Below, one piece after another: positions 8,142 to 17,685 of a stretch of 64,000 nt of DNA (position 1 is its first letter; each line of letters starts with the position of its first letter). Source of the stretch: Chryseobacterium sp. KACC 21268 (GTDB taxonomy: Bacteria; Bacteroidota; Bacteroidia; Flavobacteriales; Weeksellaceae). A program made the translations under genes and the position numbers. Location: the NCBI GenBank assembly GCA_028736075.1, contig CP117875.1, forward strand, positions 186,001 through 250,000, given 5' to 3'. The notes under the pieces are model-generated. The model worked only from the letters and a program-made list of their open reading frames with translations. It searched no databases and was not told the origin of the DNA.

Positions 8142-10244
8142 TTAATTTAGCTTAATAGAAACCCCAAACATGAAGTTAATTCCTGCTTGCGCAAAGTAAT
8201 ACGGTCCACTAAAACCGTTGTTGACATACTTAGTATCCGTGAAATTATTTAATAAGAATCTTAAAACCACTTCATTTTTTGCAAGCGGCAGTTTATAAGA
8301 AACATTAAAATCTGGAACCAAATAATCCTCTAATTGATTGACTTTATCTCCGGAATTATCCAAGAATTGCTTACCAACATATTGCGCAGTCACTCCCACG
8401 TTGAAATCTTTAAATGGAGAATACGTGACATTTCCATTCGCAATCACATTGGGAGAAAAGGAAATATTCGTTTTCCCATAATTCACCAGACCTTCATCGG
8501 TCTCGGAGATGAATTCTTTATTTTTATTAGAACTCAAAGTCGTATTTGCAGACAGCTGTAATTTGTCCGAAAGTTTTGCTAAAACACCCAACTCAATTCC
8601 TGCTCTGTAACTTTTTCCGCTATTGGTTCTGATGAACTCGCCAACATTGTTGATCTGACCATTCAAAACCAATTGGTCTTCGTAATACATATAATAAGCA
8701 TTTGCCGTAAATGCCACTTTCCCCACTTGCTTCTCCAATCCAACTTCGAAGTCGTGAAGCGTTTCTGCCTTCGTATCAGGATTTGCGAAAAGATCATCAC
8801 GATTTGGTTCGCGGTGCGCATTGGCATAGGAAAGAAATATTTTTCCGTTTCCGATATTATAGTTAACACCAGCCTTTGGATTGAAGAACGTCCATTTTCT
8901 GTCCAGGTCTGCACCTTCAGAATCGCCAGCCAATTGGATCTTTGTATCATAATCGATATTCCTCACCTGAAGATCTCCGAAGATCTCAAATTGCCCCAAC
9001 TTATAGATCGCTTTTGCAAAACCCGAAACTTCATTTTTGATAGAGCGGTTTCTATAATATTCCGATTCCTGAATTTGTGGAAAAAAAACGCCCGTCACAT
9101 TTCCAAAGTGCTTTCCGTAATACTGATTGGCAACGGCACCGACATTCAGATCAAGGTTTCCTAGTTTACCATACAAAGTGGAGATCACACCGTAGAAATC
9201 ATTGTCCAGCCATTTTTTTCTGATAAAATCCGAATATTCTTCCTCCGTACCATTCACCACTTGGTTGGGCAAACTGTATCTGGCGAACGGATCACCTTGT
9301 TTGTAATTCTCATAGAACCCTTTTCCTTTGGTGTAATGTGCTGTGATCTCGAGTTTCCACTCCTCAGAAAAACGTTGGTTCCATAGGAATTGATAATGAT
9401 TTTGTCTGTAATTGTCGGTCTCATTATCATAATAACCTGTGATGTTTTCCCAATTTGCATCGTAGATGGCTCCGGAATAATTGAATCTCGGATTCGTTTC
9501 CCAAGTGGCCTTATCGATTCCATTCCACGCTTGATATGTCTTTTCTTTACCTCCGAAGGCTAAAAACCTTAACTCTGTATTTTTTTCTTGAAACAAAGCG
9601 GAAAAGTTATAGGAATGCAGATCGGAAAAAGCCCTGTCAATAAAACCATCAGAATGGATGTGCGTGTACCTTCCCATCACAGACAATCGGTTTTTCCAGA
9701 ACTTCCCGGAATTGACCTCAGCAGAATATTTGTAGGTATTGAACGAGCCATAAGAATCATCCGTTCTCACAGAAAATGTATCCGATGGATCTCTGGAAAT
9801 GACATTGACACTTGCTCCGAAAGCCGAAACACCGTTGGAAGAACTTCCCACACCACGCTGGATCACAATTTGTGAAGCCGAACTCGTCAAATCCGGAACA
9901 TTCACAAAAAAAGTACCCTGCGACTCGGAATCATTATAAGGAACGCCATTCAACATTACATTGATACTTGTTCCAGCCGTTCCTCTGATCCTTAAACCTG
10001 TGTAACCTACACCATTTCCCGCATCGGAAGTAGATATGACGGACATTTGGTTTTTCAAAAGTATCGGCAGATCTTGGCCGAGATTCTTATCCGCAAGTTC
10101 CTTATCAACATTGATAATGGATTTAGCGACCGGCGTTCGTTTGGTGAATTCTACAGCTTTAATGCTTGTAACTTGTACAGAATCTGTAGTTTGTGAAAAA
10201 TAGAATGGAGCAATGAACACTCCTAAAAAAAGTAAACCTTTCAT
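8142..10244 (-). CDS. TonB-dependent outer-membrane receptor, predicted thiamine-related uptake
   Basis: About 700 residues: signal peptide (MKGLLFLGVFIAPFYFSQ), plug domain (NVMLNGVPYNDSESQGTFF ... SQIVIQRGVGSSSNGVSAFG) and a 22-strand beta-barrel ending in FMFGVSIKLN. The ATG at 10244 is chosen because it begins the signal peptide; the open frame extends further upstream through the leader. A TPP riboswitch lies upstream of the coding region, so the receptor should be switched off by thiamine pyrophosphate. From this I infer that it imports thiamine, a phosphorylated form or a pyrimidine precursor across the outer membrane. TPP-controlled TonB receptors are known from comparative genomics of Bacteroidota. 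No thiamine synthesis gene is adjacent. Confidence 0.88.
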   Translation of the reverse strand: MKGLLFLGVFIAPFYFSQTTDSVQVTSIKAVEFTKRTPVAKSIINVDKELADKNLGQDLPILLKNQMSVISTSDAGNGVGYTGLRIRGTAGTSINVMLNGVPYNDSESQGTFFVNVPDLTSSASQIVIQRGVGSSSNGVSAFGASVNVISRDPSDTFSVRTDDSYGSFNTYKYSAEVNSGKFWKNRLSVMGRYTHIHSDGFIDRAFSDLHSYNFSALFQEKNTELRFLAFGGKEKTYQAWNGIDKATWETNPRFNYSGAIYDANWENITGYYDNETDNYRQNHYQFLWNQRFSEEWKLEITAHYTKGKGFYENYKQGDPFARYSLPNQVVNGTEEEYSDFIRKKWLDNDFYGVISTLYGKLGNLDLNVGAVANQYYGKHFGNVTGVFFPQIQESEYYRNRSIKNEVSGFAKAIYKLGQFEIFGDLQVRNIDYDTKIQLAGDSEGADLDRKWTFFNPKAGVNYNIGNGKIFLSYANAHREPNRDDLFANPDTKAETLHDFEVGLEKQVGKVAFTANAYYMYYEDQLVLNGQINNVGEFIRTNSGKSYRAGIELGVLAKLSDKLQLSANTTLSSNKNKEFISETDEGLVNYGKTNISFSPNVIANGNVTYSPFKDFNVGVTAQYVGKQFLDNSGDKVNQLEDYLVPDFNVSYKLPLAKNEVVLRFLLNNFTDTKYVNNGFSGPYYFAQAGINFMFGVSIKLN

Positions 10245-10300
10245 TCTTAAAAAAATTTTGTTTGTTAAAATTATTTTAGAATAAAAGGGGCGACTATAGA

Positions 10301-10375
10301 TATAAATGATGAATGATAGTTGATAAATGATTCTTCTGCAGATGATCAAGTATCGTTAATGCTTTATCATTTATA
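10301..10375. repeat. AT-rich 'ATGATAA' dispersed repeat, copy 1
   Basis: TATAAATGAT (10301-10310) is matched by ATCATTTATA (10366-10375), enclosing several further TGATAA-type units. Similar sequence occurs at 34373-34464 and 46797-46885. This copy lies in the leader of the TonB receptor gene, immediately 3' of the TPP aptamer. Confidence 0.5.
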
Positions 10376-10380
10376 ATGAT

Positions 10381-10450
10381 GTATCCCTAAACAGCATTAT
10401 CTGTTCCAGGTTCATTGGGTATAATCTCAGCTTCTTACAGCACCCCTTAA
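10381..10450 (-). promoter_or_regulatory. TPP (THI-box) riboswitch aptamer
   Basis: On the minus strand the conserved TPP aptamer blocks occur in order: AAGGGGTG, then CTGAGATTATACCC, then TGAACCTG, then GATAATGCTG, then TAGGGATAC. These match the pyrimidine-sensing (CUGAGA) and pyrophosphate-sensing arms of the thi-box. The coding start is 137 nt further on. Within that leader, CGCCCCTTTTATT (about 10277-10293) could pair with the aptamer's AAGGGG and may serve the expression platform; this part is a guess. Confidence 0.93.
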
Positions 10451-10483
10451 ATTTCTGACTGCGAAATTACAAATATTTTTGAA

Positions 10484-11152
10484 TTAATAGGCTTTATTGT
10501 TTTTATCCACGTAAAAATAATTCTTTCCGTCTTTTGAAACTTCAAAAAGATGAGCCGTTTTCCAGGAAAGATTCATTTTGATGTCAGCGTAAACAAAAGG
10601 AATAATGACTTTATTCTGCTTGTCAACAATCCCAAACTTATTATTCCGAACAGCGATCATCATTGGATTTTCCCTGTCACTTTCCAGAACATACAACATC
10701 TGGTATTGTGGGTAGATGTCAAAATCTTTGTAACCACCTAAGTCAATGCTGTCTTTGCTTACCAATCCGTACATTCCGTTCAGTGTGAAGGCTTTAAATC
10801 TGGACATTTCGTAAGGTTGGGAACATTTTCCGAGATCCGCTTTTTTATATTGATAAACTCGTTTTCCTTTTTTATTGATACGGTAAGAAATACTATTTTT
10901 CTCAACAGTCGCAAAATCAGCGGAGCCGAAAACTCTGGCGTTTTTATTTGGGGAATTCAGAAGGTTGCAATCTTCAGAAAAAAACATAGCAATGTGATAT
11001 TCTGGCGTGATCACCATCTTACCTTGCGGGCTCACATATCCGGATTTCCCATCGATTTTTTGAGGGATTAATGCAGGCAAATAATCTTCCTTCATCTGAG
11101 AAAAAGCTGCAAGGAAACAGCTCATTAATAGTAAGCTAAAGAATTTTTTCAT
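10484..11152 (-). CDS. Exported WG-repeat protein
   Basis: 222 residues with a Sec signal peptide (MKKFFSLLLMSCFLAAFSQ). At least two WG/KWG-type repeats are visible, one near the N-terminus (GKSGYVSPQGKMVITPEY) and one near the C-terminus (NNKFGIVDKQNKVIIPFVY), with degenerate copies between. Such beta-repeat proteins are frequent in Bacteroidota envelopes and have no assigned activity. It is followed at 10 bp distance, upstream in the same direction, by the DUF2752 gene, so the two are likely cotranscribed. Confidence 0.75.
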   Translation of the reverse strand: MKKFFSLLLMSCFLAAFSQMKEDYLPALIPQKIDGKSGYVSPQGKMVITPEYHIAMFFSEDCNLLNSPNKNARVFGSADFATVEKNSISYRINKKGKRVYQYKKADLGKCSQPYEMSRFKAFTLNGMYGLVSKDSIDLGGYKDFDIYPQYQMLYVLESDRENPMMIAVRNNKFGIVDKQNKVIIPFVYADIKMNLSWKTAHLFEVSKDGKNYFYVDKNNKAY

Positions 11153-11164
11153 CGGATCGCGTGT

Positions 11165-11590
11165 TTAGAGATTTAAAATAAAATCTTTGTAAAAGTCTGT
11201 GTTTTTCAGCAACGAAAATACAAAAACTATTATTAACGCAAGAAAAATGAAGATTCTACTCCCAAAAAAACGTTTTGAAATTTGCTTTAAAGTTTCATTT
11301 TTTGACAGGTTAGCGACCATAACTATAAGCATAATCGGAATTGAAATGACAAATAAGGGATTGAATTTAAAAGCCTCTAAAAACCTGAGATGCAGTAACT
11401 CGTGTAATGCTCTCTGGACGCCACAACCTGCGCATTCGTAGCCTGTAATTGTCTTCAATGGACATTTTAGGAAATATGAGCTTTTTGAAGGATTAATAAA
11501 AAAATAAACAGAAATCAAGCACAGAAAAAATACACAAAAAGCAATTTGTTTTTTATTCTTTTTAATTAATGTACTAATTTTCAGCATCAT
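11165..11590 (-). CDS. DUF2752 integral membrane protein
   Basis: About 141 residues with three hydrophobic segments. The motif CPLKTITGYECAGCGVQRAL, with a Cys-x2-Cys pair and a following Leu-rich helix, is diagnostic of DUF2752. The family is small, membrane-embedded and of unknown function. ATG at 11590 is used because the upstream in-frame start is TTG. It precedes the WG-repeat gene with a 12-bp gap. Confidence 0.85.
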   Translation of the reverse strand: MMLKISTLIKKNKKQIAFCVFFLCLISVYFFINPSKSSYFLKCPLKTITGYECAGCGVQRALHELLHLRFLEAFKFNPLFVISIPIMLIVMVANLSKNETLKQISKRFFGSRIFIFLALIIVFVFSLLKNTDFYKDFILNL

Positions 11591-11714
11591 AACAATAACC
11601 AACTTCGATTTGTAAAGTAAATATTAATTTTATAAAATTATATAATATAGATAAATTAAATCTAATTTATTTTGAATCTAAATTAATCCGATCGTTTAAA
11701 AGCGTATAATTTCG

Positions 11715-11722
11715 TAAATTTG
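11715..11722 (+). promoter_or_regulatory. Putative -7 box upstream of acnB
   Basis: TAAATTTG matches TAnnTTTG exactly, 150 bp before the acnB start. A -33 TTG is not clear (GTTTAA about 20 bp upstream). The 270-bp gap here otherwise shows no gene. Confidence 0.35.
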
Positions 11723-11871
11723 TGCGGTTTGAAAAGTATTAAAGCCCTTCTTAGACTAGACTTTAGTAAAAGTCAAACTGCAACAGATCAAAACAGTAGA
11801 ATTGTGATTACAAGATTGGTAACAACTTCATCTACAAATCTACCTTTAATTTTTAAAAAGAATTTCTATTT

Positions 11872-14652
11872 ATGAATATTTATCAGGATTACATCCAAGA
11901 GATCGAAGAGAGAAAAAGCCAAGGCCTTCATCCGAAGCCTATTGACGGTGCAGAATTACTAAGCGAAATCATCGCACAGATCAAAGATTCAGAACACGCA
12001 CACAGAGAAGACTCTCTCAACTTTTTTATCTACAACGTTTTACCAGGAACCACGAGTGCTGCTGGAGTCAAGGCGGAGTTTTTAAAAGAAATCATCCTTG
12101 GAGAATCCAAAATAACTGAAATTTCTCCGGCGTACGCCTTCGAATTGTTATCTCATATGAAAGGCGGTCCTTCAATCAAAGTATTGTTAGATCTTGCTTT
12201 GGGTAATGATAAAGACATTGCTAAAGAAGCTGCAAACGTTCTTAAAACTCAGGTTTTCCTTTACGAGGCAGATACAGACCGTTTGAAAGCGGCTTTCAAT
12301 GAAGGCAACGAAATTGCACAGGAACTTGTTGACAGCTACGCAAAAGCTGAATTCTTTACAAAACTTCCAGAAGCTCCGGAAGAAGTACAAGTAGTAACCT
12401 ATATTGCAGGTGAAGGTGATATCTCTACGGATTTATTATCTCCAGGAAATCAAGCGCACTCAAGATCCGATCGTGAACTTCACGGTTTGTGTATGATGAC
12501 GCCTGAAGCTCAGCAAGAAATCAAAGCTTTACAAGCACAACATCCTGACAAAAGCGTCATGCTAATCGCTGAAAAAGGAACAATGGGTGTTGGATCATCC
12601 AGGATGTCTGGTGTAAACAACGTGGCTCTTTGGACAGGAAAACAAGCAAGTCCATACATTCCATTTGTGAATATTGCACCAATTGTTGCCGGAACAAACG
12701 GAATCTCTCCGATTTTCTTGACAACTGTTGACGTAACTGGAGGAATCGGAATTGACCTTCAAAACTGGGTGAAAAAAGTAGATGCAGAAGGAAATGTAAT
12801 CCGTAACGAGAACAACGAACCAATCCTTGAAGAAGTTTACTCTGTAGCGACTGGAACTGTTCTTACTATTAATACGAAGACCAAAAAATTATATAACGGC
12901 GATCAGGAATTGAAAGATATTTCTAAATCTTTCACGCCACAAAAAATGGAATTCATCAAAGCTGGTGGTTCTTACGCAATTGTTTTTGGTAAAAAATTAC
13001 AGACTTGGGCATCAAACCTATTAGGAATTGAAATCCCGACTGTTTATGCGCCATCAAAAGAAATTACCAAAGAAGGCGTTGGTCTTACTGCGGTTGAGAA
13101 AATCTTCAACAAAAATGCTGTTGGTTTATCACCAGGAAAAGTTTTACACGCTGGATCTGACGTAAGAGTTGAAGTTAACATCGTTGGTTCTCAAGATACA
13201 ACCGGTTTGATGACTGCTCAGGAATTGGAATCTATGGCAGCAACTGTTATTTCTCCAATCGTTGACGGTGCTTACCAATCTGGATGCCACACAGCTTCGG
13301 TTTGGGATAAGAAAGCGCAGGCTAATATTCCTAGATTGATGAAATTTATGAATGATTTCGGATTAATCACAGCACGTGACCCGAAAGGTGAATACCACGC
13401 GATGACAGACGTGATTCACAAAGTTTTGAATGATATCACGATTGACGAATGGGCAATTATCATCGGAGGAGATTCTCACACAAGAATGTCTAAGGGTGTC
13501 GCTTTTGGAGCCGATTCTGGAACTGTGGCTTTGGCTTTGGCGACTGGAGAAGCTTCTATGCCGATCCCGGAATCTGTGAAAGTAACCTTTAAAGGCGATA
13601 TGAAAGCACATATGGATTTCCGTGATGTGGTTCACGCGACTCAATTGCAAATGCTTCAGCAATTTGGAGGAGAAAATGTTTTCCAAGGTAGAATCATCGA
13701 GGTTCACATCGGAACACTTCCAGCTGATCAGGCATTTACATTCACCGACTGGACTGCAGAGATGAAGGCAAAAGCTTCAATCTGTATTTCCGAGGATGAT
13801 ACTTTGATCGAATCTTTGGAAATTGCAAAAGGCAGGATCCAGATTATGATCGACAAAGGAATGGACAACCACCTTCAGGTTCTTCAAGGTTTAATTAATA
13901 AAGCAAACAAAAGAATTACTGAGATCAAGTCTGGTGAAAAACCAGCTTTGACTCCAGATTCTAACGCTAAATATTACGCAGAAGTTGTCGTAGACCTAGA
14001 TGTGATCGTTGAGCCAATGATTGCTGATCCAGACGTAAACAACGAAGACGTTTCTAAAAGATATACGCACGATACCATCAGAGATTTGACTTATTACGGA
14101 GGTGATAAAAAAGTGGATCTTGGTTTCGTAGGATCTTGTATGGTTCACAAAGGCGATTTGAAGATTGTTTCTCAAATGCTTAGAAACATCGAAAGACAAA
14201 ATGGTAAAGTAGAATTCAGCGCTCCATTGGTAGTTGCAGCTCCTACTTATAACATTATCGATGAATTGAAAGCGGAAGGCGATTGGGAATTATTAGAAAA
14301 ATACTCAGGTTTCGAGTTTAATGACAACGCTCCGAAAGGCGCTGCTCGTACTGAATATGAAAATATGATGTACCTAGAGCGTCCAGGTTGTAACCTTTGT
14401 ATGGGTAACCAAGAAAAAGCGGAAAAAGGAGATACAGTTTTGGCCACTTCTACCCGACTTTTCCAAGGAAGAGTTGTAGAAGATTCTGAACGTAAAAAAG
14501 GTGAATCTTTGTTGGCTTCTACTCCAGTTGTTGTTTTATCAGCAATCATCGGAAGAATTCCAAATATCGAGGAATACAAAGCAGCCGTTGAAGGTATTGA
14601 CTTGACAAAATTTGCTCCTCCAATCAAGGAATTAGTTGCTGTTGGTCATTAA
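11872..14652 (+). CDS. acnB: Aconitate hydratase B / 2-methylisocitrate dehydratase
   Basis: 926 residues, AcnB type: an N-terminal helical HEAT-like domain (about 1-160) precedes the swivel domain, and the three [4Fe-4S] ligands are Cys756 (GSCMVHKG), Cys840 and Cys843 (CNLCMGN). The catalytic GGDSHTRMSKGVAFGADSGT block is near residue 530. It isomerises citrate and isocitrate in the TCA cycle and can hydrate 2-methylaconitate. Slightly longer than the E. coli enzyme (865). It lies directly upstream of a second, AcnA-type aconitase, separated by a 311-bp gap with a terminator, so the two are probably transcribed separately. Confidence 0.93.
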   Translation: MNIYQDYIQEIEERKSQGLHPKPIDGAELLSEIIAQIKDSEHAHREDSLNFFIYNVLPGTTSAAGVKAEFLKEIILGESKITEISPAYAFELLSHMKGGPSIKVLLDLALGNDKDIAKEAANVLKTQVFLYEADTDRLKAAFNEGNEIAQELVDSYAKAEFFTKLPEAPEEVQVVTYIAGEGDISTDLLSPGNQAHSRSDRELHGLCMMTPEAQQEIKALQAQHPDKSVMLIAEKGTMGVGSSRMSGVNNVALWTGKQASPYIPFVNIAPIVAGTNGISPIFLTTVDVTGGIGIDLQNWVKKVDAEGNVIRNENNEPILEEVYSVATGTVLTINTKTKKLYNGDQELKDISKSFTPQKMEFIKAGGSYAIVFGKKLQTWASNLLGIEIPTVYAPSKEITKEGVGLTAVEKIFNKNAVGLSPGKVLHAGSDVRVEVNIVGSQDTTGLMTAQELESMAATVISPIVDGAYQSGCHTASVWDKKAQANIPRLMKFMNDFGLITARDPKGEYHAMTDVIHKVLNDITIDEWAIIIGGDSHTRMSKGVAFGADSGTVALALATGEASMPIPESVKVTFKGDMKAHMDFRDVVHATQLQMLQQFGGENVFQGRIIEVHIGTLPADQAFTFTDWTAEMKAKASICISEDDTLIESLEIAKGRIQIMIDKGMDNHLQVLQGLINKANKRITEIKSGEKPALTPDSNAKYYAEVVVDLDVIVEPMIADPDVNNEDVSKRYTHDTIRDLTYYGGDKKVDLGFVGSCMVHKGDLKIVSQMLRNIERQNGKVEFSAPLVVAAPTYNIIDELKAEGDWELLEKYSGFEFNDNAPKGAARTEYENMMYLERPGCNLCMGNQEKAEKGDTVLATSTRLFQGRVVEDSERKKGESLLASTPVVVLSAIIGRIPNIEEYKAAVEGIDLTKFAPPIKELVAVGH

Positions 14653-14695
14653 TAAAATGAATAGATAAGTCTCAGGACTTTTTTAAATAATAATT

Positions 14696-14737
14696 GAAAG
14701 ATCTTGGTCCTTTTGGATTCAGGATCTTTCTTTTTTT
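14696..14737 (+). terminator. Terminator after acnB
   Basis: GAAAGATC (14696-14703) pairs with GATCTTTC (14723-14730), followed by seven T. The remaining 226 bp up to the next gene are AT-rich with no recognised feature. Confidence 0.75.
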
Positions 14738-14963
14738 GTTTAGAACATTTCCATATTATTGGATTGAAGTTCAATTTAAATGAAATTTGAAGTTAGAGAC
14801 CTCAATTTTTATTAACTTGATAGTTGTAAAATATTGTGCTCATTCATCTTATTTATCATATTTTAAGGAATGTAGGAACAAAATTTGATTTAAAGAATAA
14901 GATAACTTTCTCCGATTAAATCGAGGAAAATTTGATTAATTAATAATAAAATAAAATCGAGAT

Positions 14964-17234
14964 ATGACTTTTGACTTGGATATGATAAAAAAGGTTTATT
15001 CTGATTTCGAAACCAGAGTGAACGATGCAAGAGCTTTTATGGGAAGACCTCTTACCTATTCCGAAAAAATCCTTTGCGCCCACTTGGACCCAAAACAGGT
15101 GAAAGAATCTTTCAAACGCGGAGAATCCTATGTAGATTTTGCACCAGACAGAGTAGCAATGCAGGATGCGACGGCACAAATGGCACTTTTGCAGTTTATG
15201 CAGGCAGGAAAGAAACAAGTTGCAGTTCCGTCCACGGTTCACGCAGATCACTTGATTCAGGCAAGAGTTGGGGCAGCTAAAGACCTTATTGAAGCAGAAA
15301 ATAAAAACAACGAAGTTTATCAATTTCTTCAATCTGTTTCTAATAAATACGGCATCGGATTTTGGAAAGCCGGCGCAGGAATTATTCACCAAGTGGTTTT
15401 AGAAAATTATGCTTTCCCAGGCGGACTGATGATTGGAACCGATTCTCATACCGTGAATGCGGGTGGACTTGGAATGGTAGCCATCGGTGTTGGTGGAGCT
15501 GATGCCGTTGATGTAATGGCCGGAATGGCGTGGGAACTTAAATTCCCTAAAATGATTGGTGTAAAATTGACCGGAAAATTAAATGGTTGGGCTGCCGCAA
15601 AAGATGTAATTCTTAAAGTAGCCGGAATCCTTACCGTAAAAGGTGGAACTGGAGCAATTGTAGAATATTTCGGAGAAGGTGCAGAGTCGCTTTCTTGTAC
15701 CGGAAAAGGAACGATTTGTAATATGGGCGCAGAAGTTGGAGCAACCACTTCAATCTTTGCTTATGACAACAATATGAGCAAATATCTCCGCTCAACAGAC
15801 CGAGTAGATCTTGCCGATGCAGCGGATGCCGTGGCTCACGTTTTAAAGGCAGATCCAGAAGTTTTAGCAGAACCTCAAAAATATTTTGACGAAGTCATTG
15901 AAATAAATCTCGATACTTTGGAACCTTATCTTAATGGCCCTTTCACACCAGATTTAGCAACGCCTATTTCTCAAATGAAGGAAATCGCTGAGAAAAATGG
16001 TTGGCCAACAAAAATCGAAGTTGGGTTGATTGGGTCTTGTACCAACTCTTCCTACGAAGATATTGCCAGAGCAGCTTCAGTCGCTAAACAAGCAAAAGAA
16101 AAAAATCTCGAAGTCAAAGCAGAATACACCATCACACCAGGATCGGAACAAGTGAGATTCACGGTAGAAAGAGATGGATTCCTGAAAACTTTTGACGAGA
16201 TTGGCGGTAAAGTTTTTGCTAATGCCTGCGGACCGTGTATCGGACAATGGGCGCGTGAAGGTGCTGAGAAACAGGAGAAAAACACCATCGTTCACTCGTT
16301 CAACAGAAACTTCTCCAAAAGAGCCGATGGAAACCCAAACACTTACGCTTTCGTAGGCTCGCCAGAATTGGTAACGGCTTTGGCAATCGCAGGTGATCTG
16401 ACTTTCAATCCATTGACTGATAAACTTAAAAACAAAAACGGCGAAATGGTTCTTCTTGATGAACCAAATGGCGACGAGCTTCCAAGACTTGGTTTTGATG
16501 TCGATGACCCAGGTTATATTGCGCCAGCGGAGGACGGTTCCAAAGTTGAAGTCGTGGTTTCTCCTACATCGGATAGATTGCAGTTGCTGGAACCTTTCAC
16601 ACCTTGGGACGGGAAGAATATTACAGGCGCAAAACTTCTGATTAAAGCGTACGGGAAATGTACTACCGATCATATTTCTATGGCTGGACCTTGGTTGAAA
16701 TACAGAGGACACCTTGATAATATTTCCAACAATATGTTGATTGGTGCAGTTAACGCTTTCAACATGGAAACCAATAATGTTAAGAATGAGGAAGACGGAC
16801 AATACAAACCAGTTCCGGATTCTGCGAGACAATACAAAGCAGATGGCGTTCCAACCATAGTTGTTGGGGACGAGAATTATGGTGAAGGTTCTTCCAGAGA
16901 ACACGCTGCAATGGAACCAAGACATCTTGGCGTAAGAGCGGTTTTGGTAAAATCTTTTGCGAGAATCCACGAAACCAATCTTAAAAAACAAGGAATGTTG
17001 GCGCTGACATTTGACAACAAAGAAGACTACGACAAGATCCAGGAAGACGATACGATCAACTTCTTAGACCTTGATCAGTTTGCGCCAGGTAAACAATTGT
17101 CTTTAGAATTTGTTCATGCTGATGGAACTAAAGATGTTATCGTTACAAACCATACCTATAATGCAGGGCAAATTGGTTGGTTCAAAGCCGGATCTGCGCT
17201 GAACCTTATTAAATTAATGGAAAAACAGAACTAA
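14964..17234 (+). CDS. Aconitate hydratase, AcnA/mitochondrial type
   Basis: 756 residues, close to the mitochondrial aconitase length. The cluster cysteines are Cys359 (GSCTNSS), Cys422 and Cys425 (ACGPCIGQW); other active-site blocks are [12 protein letters not shown] near residue 155 and [18 protein letters not shown] near 640. It catalyses citrate-isocitrate interconversion in the TCA cycle. Together with the upstream AcnB-type gene it forms a tandem of two unrelated-order aconitases. Which one is the main TCA enzyme cannot be told from sequence. Confidence 0.93.
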   Translation: MTFDLDMIKKVYSDFETRVNDARAFMGRPLTYSEKILCAHLDPKQVKESFKRGESYVDFAPDRVAMQDATAQMALLQFMQAGKKQVAVPSTVHADHLIQARVGAAKDLIEAENKNNEVYQFLQSVSNKYGIGFWKAGAGIIHQVVLENYAFPGGLMIGTDSHTVNAGGLGMVAIGVGGADAVDVMAGMAWELKFPKMIGVKLTGKLNGWAAAKDVILKVAGILTVKGGTGAIVEYFGEGAESLSCTGKGTICNMGAEVGATTSIFAYDNNMSKYLRSTDRVDLADAADAVAHVLKADPEVLAEPQKYFDEVIEINLDTLEPYLNGPFTPDLATPISQMKEIAEKNGWPTKIEVGLIGSCTNSSYEDIARAASVAKQAKEKNLEVKAEYTITPGSEQVRFTVERDGFLKTFDEIGGKVFANACGPCIGQWAREGAEKQEKNTIVHSFNRNFSKRADGNPNTYAFVGSPELVTALAIAGDLTFNPLTDKLKNKNGEMVLLDEPNGDELPRLGFDVDDPGYIAPAEDGSKVEVVVSPTSDRLQLLEPFTPWDGKNITGAKLLIKAYGKCTTDHISMAGPWLKYRGHLDNISNNMLIGAVNAFNMETNNVKNEEDGQYKPVPDSARQYKADGVPTIVVGDENYGEGSSREHAAMEPRHLGVRAVLVKSFARIHETNLKKQGMLALTFDNKEDYDKIQEDDTINFLDLDQFAPGKQLSLEFVHADGTKDVIVTNHTYNAGQIGWFKAGSALNLIKLMEKQN

Positions 17235-17256
17235 GAAGTCTTAGTTTTCAAATAAA

Positions 17257-17288
17257 AAAAATGCCTCGCTAATCTGTGAGGCATTTTT
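17257..17288. terminator. Bidirectional terminator between convergent genes
   Basis: AAAAATGCCTC / GAGGCATTTTT with an A-tract on one side and a T-tract on the other; serves the aconitase (+) and the small membrane protein (-). Confidence 0.8.
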
Positions 17289-17297
17289 ATTTTTCTA

Positions 17298-17675
17298 TTA
17301 AATTTTATTCTCGTTTGTTTCCGGTTCTTGTCTGCAAAACTTAGATTCGAATCTCTGTTTCCACATTTGCTTCATTTTTTCGCGTTCTTCTTCGGTGCCG
17401 CAAAATCTGGATTCCAATTTCTGTTTCCACATTTCCCGGTCATCATTTCCAAAACCATTTCGATTTTTGAATTTCTCTTTTGCATTAGCCAATCCCCCAA
17501 ATAGGATCTTTGAAATCAGCAAAATACCAAGAGATTGCCAATACGTGATTGCTTTCACGCCCAAAACATCAGGCAAAACCATATTCCAAAGCCATTGGAA
17601 AAACCAAATAAACAATCCGATTGCGACAATCACACAAGGGAATGCTAACCAAAATTTCTTTTTATGCTTGTTCAT
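17298..17675 (-). CDS. Small membrane protein in an ECF sigma operon
   Basis: 125 residues with two predicted transmembrane helices (about 8-30 and 43-60) and a charged cytoplasmic C-terminus. The tail contains an internal duplication: MWKQKLESRFC and MWKQRFESKFC about 20 residues apart, each ending in Cys. It starts 10 bp after the sigma gene, so it is probably its membrane regulator, although no known anti-sigma domain is recognised. The paired Cys repeats could bind a metal or sense redox; that is speculation. Confidence 0.65.
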   Translation of the reverse strand: MNKHKKKFWLAFPCVIVAIGLFIWFFQWLWNMVLPDVLGVKAITYWQSLGILLISKILFGGLANAKEKFKNRNGFGNDDREMWKQKLESRFCGTEEEREKMKQMWKQRFESKFCRQEPETNENKI

Positions 17676-17685
17676 TTTCTTAAAA

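Noticed and set aside
10245-10349. 35-codon N-terminal extension of the TonB receptor
   Set aside because: It would translate the riboswitch leader and AT-rich repeat; a proper signal peptide starts at 10244.
16077-16991. 304-codon open frame antisense to the AcnA-type aconitase
   Set aside because: It lies fully opposite a well-supported enzyme gene, has no recognisable domain and reflects codon bias of the sense strand.
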